A stretch of 64,000 bases of DNA from DASUAO01 sp035763745 (GCA_035763745.1 DASUAO010000036.1:1-64000), one strand, 5' to 3'; positions 8,253 to 16,989 are shown, counted from the stretch's first letter. Notes: generated by a model not told the origin, from the letters alone. Translations and numbers: made by a program.

Positions 8253-8957
8253 TCAGGGAGGGGGACCCGAACCGCGTTCGATCGCCCCGAGGGTCAGGCG
8301 TTGGATCGTGCGGTGGTGCGTGTAGTCGACGATGTGGCGGGCCCGGTCGAGGATCGCCGACGCGTGCTCGGCCGCGACGTCTTGGAAGGCCTCGAGGTCG
8401 TCGGGATCCCACTCGAGCGCACCGCCGGTCGCGAAGAGGTCGACCACCTGACGCTGGGTGGCCTCGATGCCCTCCGCGTAGATCCGCCCCACCTCGACGA
8501 TGGCCGGGGCGGGGAGCCCGAGCGTGTGGAGCTCGGCGAGCGTGCGGAGCAGCTCGAGGTCGCCGCCGTCGTAGGCGTCACGTCCGAACTCGTCGGGATC
8601 ACGCAACATCCCGGACTTCCGGAGCTCCTCGGTGAGCGACGGGTCGATCCCGGATCGCTCGACCAGATCGGTCAGCGTGTACGCACGATCGTCCCCGCTG
8701 CCGAAGATCCCGTCCACGAGCTCGCGGCGCTCCTCGGTGAGCAGGGCCTTGATCGCGGCGAGCGAGAACTTCCGGGTCTGGAGGTCCTTGATCCGCTCGA
8801 GCCGCTCGAGGTGCTCGGGGCCGTACCGGTTCGTCCGTCCGCAGCGCTCGGGAGCGGGGAGGAGGCCTTCCCGGCGGTAGTAGCGGATCGTGTCGACGGT
8901 GAGGCCTGCGGCGCGGGCGAGGTCGTCGATGCGCCAGCCCTCGGAGTCCTCTGCCAT
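8253..8957 (-). CDS. MerR-family transcriptional regulator
   Basis: This 234-residue regulator has an N-terminal MerR winged-helix domain: IDDLARAAGLTVDTIRYYRREGLL near residues 7-30, then PERCGRTNRYGPEHLERLE. A long C-terminal part, partly helical, may bind a ligand or serve dimerisation; no metal-binding Cys cluster is seen, so it is not a typical metal or redox sensor. The ATG at 8957 follows GGGGGTGG and begins just before the DNA-binding domain. A promoter on the minus strand (TTGACA at 9048-9053, TAAGGT at 9025-9030, 17-bp spacer) reads into it. That promoter overlaps the one for the small gene at 9122, so the regulator probably controls itself and that gene. Confidence 0.88.
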   Translation of the reverse strand: MAEDSEGWRIDDLARAAGLTVDTIRYYRREGLLPAPERCGRTNRYGPEHLERLERIKDLQTRKFSLAAIKALLTEERRELVDGIFGSGDDRAYTLTDLVERSGIDPSLTEELRKSGMLRDPDEFGRDAYDGGDLELLRTLAELHTLGLPAPAIVEVGRIYAEGIEATQRQVVDLFATGGALEWDPDDLEAFQDVAAEHASAILDRARHIVDYTHHRTIQRLTLGAIERGSGPPP

Positions 8958-9011
8958 CCGTCCGCCACCCCCTGGGTCGCTGCGTCGATGAACGTGACGT
9001 CGGTCACCAAA

Positions 9012-9054
9012 CTTGACAGTAGATACCTTATGAGTAGATACTCTCAGTGTCAAG
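9012..9054. promoter_or_regulatory. overlapping divergent promoters with MerR-type operator
   Basis: TTGACA occurs on both strands at the edges (plus 9013-9018; minus 9048-9053). Between them AGTAGATAC is repeated at 9018-9026 and 9033-9041, each copy containing the palindrome GTA-GA-TAC. The minus promoter is TTGACA, 17 bp, TAAGGT. On the plus strand TTGACA is followed after 20 bp by TACTCT. That long spacer is typical of promoters activated by MerR-family proteins through DNA distortion. Confidence 0.65.
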
Positions 9055-9121
9055 AGCGACAGGTTCGCTCGCCAAGGGGTTCCGGCCCGTCACCCGGGCC
9101 ACCACAGAGAAGGGGTGCGCG

Positions 9122-9253
9122 ATGAGCACCATGAAGCCCAGCACGATCGAGCGGGAACGGGCGTTGGCGTGGATCAGCCGCCAGCTCCGTTGGGAGCAGA
9201 CGCTGCGCGACCTGCGCGACGGCGTGACCGCCGAGCAGCCGCTCGCCGCCTGA
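9122..9253 (+). CDS. small hypothetical protein (43 aa)
   Basis: This is a predicted 43-residue basic, helical protein with the core ALAWISRQLRWEQTLRDLRDG. It starts at an ATG eight bases after AGAAGGGG. The frame extends upstream to a GTG at 9047, which would give 68 residues. It has no domain I recognise. It is divergent from the merR gene and probably under its control; a terminator-like hairpin follows. It is real in appearance but unproven. Confidence 0.5.
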   Translation: MSTMKPSTIERERALAWISRQLRWEQTLRDLRDGVTAEQPLAA

Positions 9254-9313
9254 CCCACCGCAACCAGCACCACGACGGCGGTCGTCCCCTCGTCCCGTCG
9301 TCGCATCTCGACG

Positions 9314-9345
9314 GAAGCCCGGTTCACCCCCCTGGACCGGGCTTC
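9314..9345 (+). terminator. terminator-like hairpin
   Basis: GAAGCCCGGT (9314-9323) and ACCGGGCTTC (9336-9345) form a perfect 10-bp stem with a 12-base loop. It lies between the small ORF and the convergent GGDEF/EAL gene and could serve either direction. There is no U-tract, which is common in GC-rich actinobacteria. Confidence 0.6.
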
Positions 9346-9366
9346 GTCGCGCCCGGGTGACGCGGC

Positions 9367-12144
9367 TCAGCCGGCGGGGGGCACCCCGGAGAGCGCGGCG
9401 CGTCCGCGCCCGCCCTCGATGACGGCGGAGATCTCGGCCTCGTCGACGGGCCGGGCGAAGTAGTAGCCCTGGGCGCTCTCGCACGACAGCGACCGGAGCA
9501 CCTCGACCTGCTTGGACGTCTCGACCCCTTCCGCCACCGCGCCGACCCCCAGGGCTCCGGCGAGGGTCAGGATGTTGCTCGCGAGCGTGGCCGACGCGGG
9601 CATGCGGCCCAGCTCCTCGACGAACGACCGGTCGATCTTCACGCGATCGACCGCGAAGCGCCGGAGGTACGACAGCGAACAGAAGCCGGTGCCGAAGTCG
9701 TCGATGCTGATCCGCACGCCGAGGCCGCGGAACTGGTCGAGCATCTTCAGGGTGTGATGGGTGTCCTCCATCATGACCGTCTCGGTGAGCTCCACGACCA
9801 GGCGGCTCGCCGGCAGCTCGAAGCGCTCGAGCGTGTCGCGGACGAAGTCCACGAACTCGGTGTCGTTGCGCATCTGGACGCCGGAGACGTTCACCGACAC
9901 CGCCACCGGCTCCTGGTCGTCACGTTGCCATGTCTTCGCGGTCCGGATCGAGTTCTCCATGACCCACCGACCGATCGGGACGATGAGCCCCGACTCCTCG
10001 GCGAGGGGGACGAACTCCATCGGGGCCACGACCCGGCCCCCGGCCGGATGCCAGCGCAGGAGGGCCTCGGCCGCGACGATGCGGTTCGACTGCAGGTCGA
10101 TGATCGGCTGGTAGACGAGGCGTAGCTCCTCGTGGTCGAGCGCGGACGCCAGTCGGCTGCGCAGCTCGAGTCGACGGGTCGCGTTCTCGCGCTGGCCGTC
10201 CGCGAACAGCTCCACTCGCCCTTTTCCGTTGGACTTCGCCGTGTACATCGCGATGTCGGCGTCGCGGACGAGATCCTGGGTGGTCGACTCAGGGCCGGCG
10301 AGCGAGATGCCGATGCTCGCGGGGACGGTGATGTCGAGGGTGCCCACCGTGATCGGCAGCTGGAGGACCTCCAGGATGCGTTCGGCCACGGCCTGACTCG
10401 ACGACAGGTTGGCGGGGCGGTCGAGCAGGACCGCGAACTCGTCGCCGCCGAGCCGGGCCGCGGTGTCGCCGGGCCGGAGGCACCGGACGAGCCGTTCCCC
10501 GACCGCGACCAACAGGTCGTCCCCGGCCCCGTGCCCGAGCCCGTCGTTGACCGACTTGAAGTCGTCGAGGTCGATGAAGAGCACCGCCACACCGTCGCTG
10601 CCGTCGCGCCGGTGGCGGAGGAGGGCGTGCTCGACGCGGTCGAGGAACAGGGCGCGGTTGGCAAGTCCGGTCAGCGAGTCGTGGAACGCCTGGTGGGCGA
10701 GTTGGGCCTCCAGGGCCTTGCGGTCGGTGATGTCGTGGAGCGTGAGCACGGTGCCGGTGATGTCGCTGAGCTCCGAGAGGTTCGTCGCGACGACCTCGTA
10801 GTCACGCATCACGCCATCGCGATGACCGATGCGGACCTCGAACTCGTGCGTGCCCGACGGCGCGAGGTGCGTGGCGATGTCGAGGTGGCGTCGACCTTGT
10901 TCGGAGTCCTCGAGCGAGATCAGGGTCTGCAGCTGCTTCCCGAGGCACTCTTCGGGGGTGCGGCCCCACTGCTCGCGGACCGCGGGGCTCACGTACTCGA
11001 TCGCGCCCTCGTCGTTGATGACCGCGATGATGTCGTGGGAGTGCTGGACCATCGCTTCGAAGCGGTCCCGTCCCCGACGCTCCGCGAGCTCGCGCACGCG
11101 GGCGGTGAGCCCGAACATGCGGACGAAGACGAGGATCGACACGACGATCGCGGTGCCCGCGATCGGGAGCCCGTGGCGAGCGTCGGAGGTTCCGACCGAC
11201 TCGCCGATGATGAGTGCCGGGGGCACGATCGCGGCGGCGACGAGCAGCACGAGCCGGTGCGGCCGGAGCTCGACCGCTCGATCGTCGGGGACGACGACGC
11301 GCTCGCCGGCCGACTCGTGGCAGGCGGCGAGGCCGAGCAATGCGTAGCCCGCGGCGAAGCACAGCCCGGTTCCGGCGTCGCGGATCGGGGCGCCCTTGAC
11401 CGCGTGTGATGCCCAGAGGAAGCCGCCGACGAGGAGCGCGGTCAGTGCGCCGAGCAGCATGACGACCGACGGGAGGTGCGTGCTCAGGCTGAAGAGGAGT
11501 CGCACGGTCAGGACGACGACGAGGACGCAGCCGGCGAGCGACAGGACCATCGTGGCCTTCTCGGCGTTCGAGTACAAGGGATCGGCGAGGAACTGGTCGC
11601 CGATCACGAGCCAGAAGTTCAGCGCGGCGGCGGCGCCGACGACGAGGGCGTCGAGGATGGCGGAGCGGTCGTCGGTCTTGGCCTGCACGGACGCGACGCG
11701 CAGCAGTCCCACCGTGATGACCGGGTAGCCCGCCTTCGCGACCACCTGGACCCACAGGGCCGACCACGGGAGATCGAGCATCTCGGCCGCCCATGACGCG
11801 GTCTCCCCCACGGTGAAGAGCGCGAGGCCCGCGGCGACCCACCACCACGGTGCGGAGGGGCGGGGCCGCCACCGGCGGATCCCGTAGGCGGCCGCCAGCG
11901 TGGCGACGAGCGCGACCCCCGGGCCGCCGAGCAGGCGTGCCAGGCCGCTCTCGGGCATGCCCAACGGGAGGATCGCGAGGACCGCAGCCAGGCCGGCGAA
12001 GGCCAGGAACGGCGGGATCGGGCGTTGCGCGGCCGGCCCGGCCAGTGCCGGTGCGCCCACGGGACGCGACGCGTCGGTCGGCCCCGTCTCCGGGTCCTTC
12101 CGGAGAGCTCCTCCCGCGCCACGCCTCGTGTTGCCAAAGTGCAT
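9367..12144 (-). CDS. membrane PAS-GGDEF-EAL cyclic-di-GMP protein
   Basis: This protein of about 925 residues combines synthesis and breakdown domains for cyclic di-GMP. An N-terminal region of about 10 hydrophobic segments (residues 40-340) anchors it in the membrane. A PAS domain follows (FEAMVQHSHDIIAVINDEG). The GGDEF domain has an intact GGDEF motif near residue 565. The EAL domain has intact AEALLRW near residue 690, DDFGTGF and EGVET. Both activities could therefore be functional. The start is uncertain: ATG at 12144 has a weak ribosome binding site, and a TTG at 12186 would add 14 residues. It stands alone between the small ORF and the DUF35 operon. The sensed signal is unknown. Confidence 0.88.
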   Translation of the reverse strand: MHFGNTRRGAGGALRKDPETGPTDASRPVGAPALAGPAAQRPIPPFLAFAGLAAVLAILPLGMPESGLARLLGGPGVALVATLAAAYGIRRWRPRPSAPWWWVAAGLALFTVGETASWAAEMLDLPWSALWVQVVAKAGYPVITVGLLRVASVQAKTDDRSAILDALVVGAAAALNFWLVIGDQFLADPLYSNAEKATMVLSLAGCVLVVVLTVRLLFSLSTHLPSVVMLLGALTALLVGGFLWASHAVKGAPIRDAGTGLCFAAGYALLGLAACHESAGERVVVPDDRAVELRPHRLVLLVAAAIVPPALIIGESVGTSDARHGLPIAGTAIVVSILVFVRMFGLTARVRELAERRGRDRFEAMVQHSHDIIAVINDEGAIEYVSPAVREQWGRTPEECLGKQLQTLISLEDSEQGRRHLDIATHLAPSGTHEFEVRIGHRDGVMRDYEVVATNLSELSDITGTVLTLHDITDRKALEAQLAHQAFHDSLTGLANRALFLDRVEHALLRHRRDGSDGVAVLFIDLDDFKSVNDGLGHGAGDDLLVAVGERLVRCLRPGDTAARLGGDEFAVLLDRPANLSSSQAVAERILEVLQLPITVGTLDITVPASIGISLAGPESTTQDLVRDADIAMYTAKSNGKGRVELFADGQRENATRRLELRSRLASALDHEELRLVYQPIIDLQSNRIVAAEALLRWHPAGGRVVAPMEFVPLAEESGLIVPIGRWVMENSIRTAKTWQRDDQEPVAVSVNVSGVQMRNDTEFVDFVRDTLERFELPASRLVVELTETVMMEDTHHTLKMLDQFRGLGVRISIDDFGTGFCSLSYLRRFAVDRVKIDRSFVEELGRMPASATLASNILTLAGALGVGAVAEGVETSKQVEVLRSLSCESAQGYYFARPVDEAEISAVIEGGRGRAALSGVPPAG

Positions 12145-12217
12145 GGTGTGGGGATCGGTACGCGATCGGTGCCCCTTGACCCCCAAGTTCTCCCGGTTGC
12201 GCCGGGTCCGGGACCGC

Positions 12218-12670
12218 TCAGGCGCGGATCCACTGGGGGAGCACGACGTCGTCCACCGGCTGGAAGACCACCCGGACGGGGGCGCCGATCTCGATGGTGG
12301 CCGGATCGACCTCGTCGATCGTCCCGTCGGGGTGCGCGAGCAGGTTGCCGACCATCCGGATCGTCGGGTCCTCGTCGAGGGCGACGACGATCACGTTGTA
12401 GGGCGCCCGCTCGGCGTACGCAGGGAGCAGCGGTGGGTGCGGCACCGCGTACGACCAGATGGTGGCCCGCCCCGAGGCCGGCTCCCAGCGCAGCTCCAGG
12501 GAGCGACACCACGGGCACATCGGGCGGGGTGGGAAGCGCCATCGGCCGCACGCGCCGCAGGCCTGCACGAGCAGCTCACCGTGCGCCGCGCCGGCCCAGA
12601 AGGCTGCTCCGTCGTCGGTGTGCACGTCGGGGAGCAGGAACCCGCTCGTCGTCTCGCTGGTGTCGGCCAT
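12218..12670 (-). CDS. DUF35 OB-fold/zinc-ribbon protein, Ltp2 partner type
   Basis: This 150-residue protein has a rubredoxin-like zinc ribbon, CGACGRWRFPPRPMCPWC (two C-x-x-C pairs), followed by an OB-fold region (YNVIVVALDEDPTIRMVGNL). This is the DUF35/OB-fold family that binds acyl-CoA and pairs with Ltp-type thiolases; with Ltp2 it forms the aldolase that cleaves steroid side chains. The next gene upstream encodes such an Ltp2-like protein, and the two are probably co-transcribed. The ATG at 12670 was chosen because the residues before it are low-complexity and lie in the intergenic region. It is the last gene of the minus-strand operon starting at 16884. Confidence 0.85.
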   Translation of the reverse strand: MADTSETTSGFLLPDVHTDDGAAFWAGAAHGELLVQACGACGRWRFPPRPMCPWCRSLELRWEPASGRATIWSYAVPHPPLLPAYAERAPYNVIVVALDEDPTIRMVGNLLAHPDGTIDEVDPATIEIGAPVRVVFQPVDDVVLPQWIRA

Positions 12671-12725
12671 GTCCAATTCTTCTCGTCGGGTTCGTCGGTC
12701 CGGTGCTTCGGTCGGGTCGTGGGTC

Positions 12726-13874
12726 TCAGTTGCGGAGGAGCAGCGCGCTGGTGGGGACACCCTCACCACTGGTGACGAGACAGGTGTCGGCGCCGTCGAC
12801 CTGGGCGGTCGACGTGCCGCGCATCTGCCGGACACCTTCGAGCACGAGGTTGAACCCGTGCACGTACGCCTCCGACATGCCGCCCCCCGCGGTGTTGGTG
12901 GGGAGTCGGCCGTTCGGCCACTCGAGCGCGCCGTCCTCGGTGAACGCCGCGCCCCCGCCGCGCTCGCAGAAGCCGTAGCCCTCGAGCGACAGCGGGATCA
13001 GTGGGCTGAACGCGTCGTAGATCTGCGCGACCTTGACGTCGGCAGGCCCGAAGTCGGCGTTGCGCCAGAGCTGGCCGGCGGCGGCCCACGACGGACCGCG
13101 GAGGGGATCGTCGTTGAAGTAGTTGATCATCGTCTGGTGCTGTGGCGGCAGACCCTGCGCCCCGGTGTGCACGTAGACGGGACGGTGTGGGAGGTCGACC
13201 GCCCGATCGGCCGCCACGATCACGACCGCGAGTGCGCCGTCTGTCTCGAGGCAGTTGTCGAACAGGCACAACGGCTCCGAGATCATGCGGGCCGCGAAGT
13301 AGTCCTCGCGCGTCATCGGCTTGTCGGCCATCGTCGCGGCCGGGTTCCGGTTCGCATGCTTGCGGAACGCGAGCGCGACGTTGGCGAGGTGGTCGCGGGT
13401 GGCGCCGAACTCGTGGATGTAGCGACGAGTGAGCATCGCGACCTCGTCGACCGGTCGCAGCAACCCCCACGGCCGACTCCACTGCCAGTGGTCGGAGAGG
13501 CGCTGGGGCACCTGGGCCCAGGGTCGGCTCGCCTTCGACGCGCGCTTGCGGGCCCTCCACCCGACGGCGACCCGGCACTGCCCCGTCGCGACCGCCATCG
13601 CGGCCTGGAGGACCACCCCGCATCCGGCGCCGCCGCCGTAGCCGACCTGCGAGAAATAGGTGATGTCGCCGAGGCCGACGTTGCGGGCGACGTCGACCTC
13701 ACGGTTCGGCTCCATCGTGAACGACGCGAGCCCGTCGACCTCGCCGGGGGCGATGCCGGCGTCGTCGAGCGCGAGCGAGATCGCCTGGCACGCCAGCGAC
13801 AGCTCGGAGTCGGGGATGCCCTTGCCGAAGCTTGTCTGGCCGATCCCGACGATCGCGGTGGCATCCTTGAGCAT
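12726..13874 (-). CDS. Ltp2-like thiolase-fold protein (probable acyl-CoA retro-aldolase subunit)
   Basis: This 382-residue protein has the thiolase fold, with AIVGIGQTSFGKG at the N-terminus and VAQIYDAFSPLIPLSLEGYGF in the C-terminal half. At the usual Cys nucleophile the sequence is GYGGGAGCG, and near the C-terminus GGGMSEAYVHGFN replaces the standard thiolase motif. These differences and the adjacent DUF35 gene place it with Ltp2, which performs a retro-aldol cleavage of a beta-hydroxyacyl-CoA. The start ATG at 13874 is two bases after the stop of the upstream crotonase gene. The true substrate (steroid, terpenoid or other branched acyl-CoA) cannot be told from sequence. Confidence 0.85.
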   Translation of the reverse strand: MLKDATAIVGIGQTSFGKGIPDSELSLACQAISLALDDAGIAPGEVDGLASFTMEPNREVDVARNVGLGDITYFSQVGYGGGAGCGVVLQAAMAVATGQCRVAVGWRARKRASKASRPWAQVPQRLSDHWQWSRPWGLLRPVDEVAMLTRRYIHEFGATRDHLANVALAFRKHANRNPAATMADKPMTREDYFAARMISEPLCLFDNCLETDGALAVVIVAADRAVDLPHRPVYVHTGAQGLPPQHQTMINYFNDDPLRGPSWAAAGQLWRNADFGPADVKVAQIYDAFSPLIPLSLEGYGFCERGGGAAFTEDGALEWPNGRLPTNTAGGGMSEAYVHGFNLVLEGVRQMRGTSTAQVDGADTCLVTSGEGVPTSALLLRN

Positions 13875-13876
13875 CG

Positions 13877-14710
13877 CTACCAGCCCTTGAACTCGGTGGG
13901 ACGCCGCTCGACGAAGCTCGTCATGCCCTCGGTGGAGTCCTCCGTCGCGGTGACCAGCTCGACGTACACGGACTCCTCCTCGAACATCGTCGCCCGGTCG
14001 GTGTCGAGCGACCGGTTGAGCAGGCGCTTGGCGAACCCGATGGTCCGCGTGGGGCCGGACGCGAGCCGCGCCGCCCATTCGGTCGCAGTCGCGGTCAGCT
14101 CGGCCCCGGGGACCACCTCGTTCACGAGCCCGATCCGCTCGGCGTCGACCGCGGCGAGGTCGTCGCCGAAGAACACCAGCTCCTTGGCCTTCTGGAGGCC
14201 GACGAGCCGGGGGAGCAGGTAGGTGCCGCCCCCGTCGGGGATGAGCCCGCGGCGCACGAACACCTGGATGATGCGGGCGTGGTCGGCGGCGACGACGAGG
14301 TCGGACGCGAGGACCATCGCGGCGCCACCGCCGGCTGCGGTCCCGTTCAGGGCGCACAGGATCGGTTTCTCGCAGTCGAGCATCGAGCCGATGAGACGCT
14401 GGATGCCCGTGCGGATCATGCGCGCGGCGTCGCCGGAGACGCGCTCGGGTGCACCCTCGGGTCGGGGCGGCGGGGCGGCCCGACCGGTGCGCAGGTCGGC
14501 ACCCGTGCAGAAGTGCCGCTCGCCGGCGGCGGTGAGCACGATCGCGCGCACGTCGAACGAGCTGTTCGCCGCCTCGAGGTGCTCGATCATCCGGTTGCGC
14601 ACTGCCGGGGTGATCGCGTTGCCCGCGTCGGGCCGGTTCAGCGTCAGCCACAGCACCTGGTCGCGGGTCTCCGCGAGCAGCTCGGTGTCGACGTCGGGGC
14701 TCTCACTCAT
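13877..14710 (-). CDS. crotonase-superfamily isomerase, PaaG-like
   Basis: This 277-residue crotonase has LWLTLNRPDAGNAITP, HFCTGADLR and ALNGTAAGGGAAMVLASD. The two Glu positions of enoyl-CoA hydratase are Ala (GGGAAM) and Phe. It carries GLIPDGGGTYLLPRLVG, whose Asp matches the catalytic Asp of PaaG-type delta3-delta2 enoyl-CoA isomerases. It is therefore more likely an isomerase than a hydratase. Its start overlaps the stop of the upstream acyl-CoA synthetase by ATGA, indicating coupling. It works in the same operon as the Ltp2/DUF35 pair, probably moving a double bond before hydration and aldol cleavage. Confidence 0.85.
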   Translation of the reverse strand: MSESPDVDTELLAETRDQVLWLTLNRPDAGNAITPAVRNRMIEHLEAANSSFDVRAIVLTAAGERHFCTGADLRTGRAAPPPRPEGAPERVSGDAARMIRTGIQRLIGSMLDCEKPILCALNGTAAGGGAAMVLASDLVVAADHARIIQVFVRRGLIPDGGGTYLLPRLVGLQKAKELVFFGDDLAAVDAERIGLVNEVVPGAELTATATEWAARLASGPTRTIGFAKRLLNRSLDTDRATMFEEESVYVELVTATEDSTEGMTSFVERRPTEFKGW

Positions 14711-16884
14711 CTGCGCACCGCCAGTGCATCCAGGGCGACCGCTCCACGCGGTCGCACGACCAATGGGTTGATGTCGAGCTCTTCTAGCTGCACGGGGGAC
14801 TCGGGGTCGGCGAGGTCCATCGCGAGCGTCTGCACCCGCATGATCACATCGACGAGCGCCTCGATGTCGGATGGCTTGGCGCCGCGTGCGCCCTGCAGGA
14901 GCTGGACGCCCGCGAGCTCCGCGAGCATCCGGTGGGCCTCGTCGCGGTCGAACGGTGGCACACGGAAGGTCACGTCGCCGAGCACCTCGACGAGCACGCC
15001 ACCCAACCCGACCGTCACGACCGGCCCGAACAGGTCGTCGCGTGCGACCCCGATCACCATCTCAACGCCACCGGGCACCTGGGGGCACACCAGGATCCCT
15101 TCCACGGTCCCGCCGCGACCCACCGCTCGAGCGGCGCGTCGCTGCAGCTCTCGGTACGTGCGACGCACGTCGGTCGCGGACGCGACGCCGAGCGCGACGA
15201 GCCCCAGGTCGCTCTTGTGGAGGAGGTCGGGAGAGGACGCCTTCATCACGACCGGGTAGCCGTGGGCTGCTGCGGCTTCGACCGCCTCGGTCGCGGTGGT
15301 GCAGAGCCGGTCCTTGGTGACCTTGATCCCGTACGTGCGCAAGAGCTGTTTGGAGGAGTGCTCGCTCAGCGCGCCGCCGGGCTCGGCCCGGGCGAGGATG
15401 CGCCGGGCCCGGGTCGCCGCAGCGGTCGGCTCGGTGGGCGCATCGGCGAACGGCGATCGGAATCGACCGGCGAAGGCCCAGTAGTCGGCGTAGGCCCGCA
15501 GCGCGCCGACGCAGTTCGCGAACGTGCGGAACGCGGGGAGCCCTCCCTCGAGAAGGCGCAAGTAGTAGGTGTCGTCGGTCCCGGGCGGGGCGCCCCAGAC
15601 GACGAAGATCGGCTTGGTCGTCGTCGGCGCCACCTCGACGAGGTCCCGTGTGAGCGGGTTGCTGAAGAGCTCGACCGCGCCCGTGATCGGCACGACGAGC
15701 ACGTCGACGGCGTCGTCGGCGAGGATCCGATCGAGGATCTCGCGCCCGCGACGGTCGGCGACCGGCGGGCCACCGCAGTCGACGGGGTTCGAGACCCTGA
15801 GGTACTCCGGGATCAGACCGTCGTGGAGCGCGGCTTGCGTCTCGTCCGAGAGCGGTGGCAGGCGCAACCCGGCCGCCGAGACGAGATCGGCCATGTGCGC
15901 GCCGGTGCCACCCGAGACCGCGTAGATGCACACCCCGGGACCCGCGTCGCCCCAGCGCGGGGGGGACGCCGGCATCGTCCGCGCGAGCGCTGCGGACGTG
16001 TCGAGGAGCTCGTCGAGGCCGTCGACGCGGATGATGCCGAACTGCCGGAACACCGCCGACACGACCGCGTCCGAGCCGGTGAGGTGGCCGGTGTGCGCCT
16101 TCGCCATCGAGCGACCCTCGTCGGTCCGCCCGACCTTGACCACGACCAACGGCGTCCCGTTCCGCGCCGCGTGGTCGGCGGCGAGCATGAGCGTGCGCCC
16201 GTCCTTGAAGCCCTCGATGTACGCGGCGACGACGCCGACCTCGTCCTGATCGGCGAAGTGCCGGGCGAAGTCGGCGAACTCGAGGTCGACCTCGTTCCCG
16301 GTGGGAGCCCAGTGGGAGAGCCGGATGCCGATCTCCTGGCCCTGGAAGACCGGGCGGCCCTGGTGCCCGCTCTGGGTGACCAGCGCGATCGCGGGGCCGG
16401 TGAGGTCGTCGCGGAAGTCCTCGAAGGCGTTGAGGTTGGTGTTGGGACCCAACAGGCGGGTCGATCCCGACGCCACCAGATCGGCGAGGCGCGCCTCGAG
16501 CGCCTCGCCCTCCTCGCCGGTCTCGGAGAACCCGGCCGCGAAGATGACGGCGAACCGAGCGCCCGTCGCGGCAACCTCGGCGAACGTGTCGACCGCCTGG
16601 CCCGTGAGGATGACGGCGAGATCGACGGGACCCGGGGCATCCGCGATCGTCCGGTAGCAGCGCGCGCCCTGGACCTCGTCGTAGACGGGGTGCACCGGGA
16701 GGAACGCGGCTCCGTTCTCGGCGGCCCACCGTGCGAGCCGGGCCGTCATCGCGGTGTTCGGCTTCCGTGGGGTCTCCGACGCCCCGATGACCGCCACCGA
16801 GCGCGGGTGGAGGAAGCGGTCGAGGTCGACGTCGCGCAACGCGAGGGGACGACCGGTGCCGTCGAGAGGGAGTTGGGCGGACAT
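14707..16884 (-). CDS. NDP-forming acyl-CoA synthetase (ACD/Pat-type fused chain)
   Basis: This 725-residue protein is a fused acetate-CoA ligase (NDP-forming) chain. It has an N-terminal CoA-binding Rossmann domain (FLHPRSVAVIGASETP), a succinyl-CoA-ligase-like middle with KAHTGHLTGSD holding the candidate phospho-His, and a C-terminal ATP-grasp domain (about residues 510-720) with VVMKASSPDLLHKSD. It converts a carboxylic acid to its CoA ester at the cost of ATP or GTP. The ATG at 16884 follows AGGGAGTTGGGCGG; the frame is open upstream without homology. It leads the operon 16884-12218 and is divergent from the ferredoxin reductase, with operator site 2 between. Confidence 0.88.
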   Translation of the reverse strand: MSAQLPLDGTGRPLALRDVDLDRFLHPRSVAVIGASETPRKPNTAMTARLARWAAENGAAFLPVHPVYDEVQGARCYRTIADAPGPVDLAVILTGQAVDTFAEVAATGARFAVIFAAGFSETGEEGEALEARLADLVASGSTRLLGPNTNLNAFEDFRDDLTGPAIALVTQSGHQGRPVFQGQEIGIRLSHWAPTGNEVDLEFADFARHFADQDEVGVVAAYIEGFKDGRTLMLAADHAARNGTPLVVVKVGRTDEGRSMAKAHTGHLTGSDAVVSAVFRQFGIIRVDGLDELLDTSAALARTMPASPPRWGDAGPGVCIYAVSGGTGAHMADLVSAAGLRLPPLSDETQAALHDGLIPEYLRVSNPVDCGGPPVADRRGREILDRILADDAVDVLVVPITGAVELFSNPLTRDLVEVAPTTTKPIFVVWGAPPGTDDTYYLRLLEGGLPAFRTFANCVGALRAYADYWAFAGRFRSPFADAPTEPTAAATRARRILARAEPGGALSEHSSKQLLRTYGIKVTKDRLCTTATEAVEAAAAHGYPVVMKASSPDLLHKSDLGLVALGVASATDVRRTYRELQRRAARAVGRGGTVEGILVCPQVPGGVEMVIGVARDDLFGPVVTVGLGGVLVEVLGDVTFRVPPFDRDEAHRMLAELAGVQLLQGARGAKPSDIEALVDVIMRVQTLAMDLADPESPVQLEELDINPLVVRPRGAVALDALAVRR

Positions 16885-16941
16885 GACCGCTCCGGGCGTG
16901 GGTGGGCTGGGCGAGCAGGGCTCGGATCGAACGGCCAAGGA

Positions 16942-16955
16942 TGACACGGGCGTCA
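16942..16955. promoter_or_regulatory. palindromic operator TGACRYSGGYGTCA, site 2
   Basis: TGACA and CGTCA surround CGGG in the 147-base gap between the divergent acyl-CoA synthetase and ferredoxin reductase genes. It is the third copy of the 14-mer found at 3035 and 6922. The common position in divergent catabolic promoters argues for a shared regulator. Confidence 0.55.
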
Positions 16956-16983
16956 GGCTCACGGCGACTCCGTGCGCGCCCGG

Positions 16984-16989
16984 TAACGT
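16984..16989 (+). promoter_or_regulatory. -10 box (TAACGT) upstream of a short leader ORF
   Basis: TAACGT lies seven bases before a GTG at 16997, the spacing expected for a leaderless transcript starting at or beside that codon. It is the best promoter candidate for the 17032-21294 operon. No clear -35 was identified. Confidence 0.45.
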
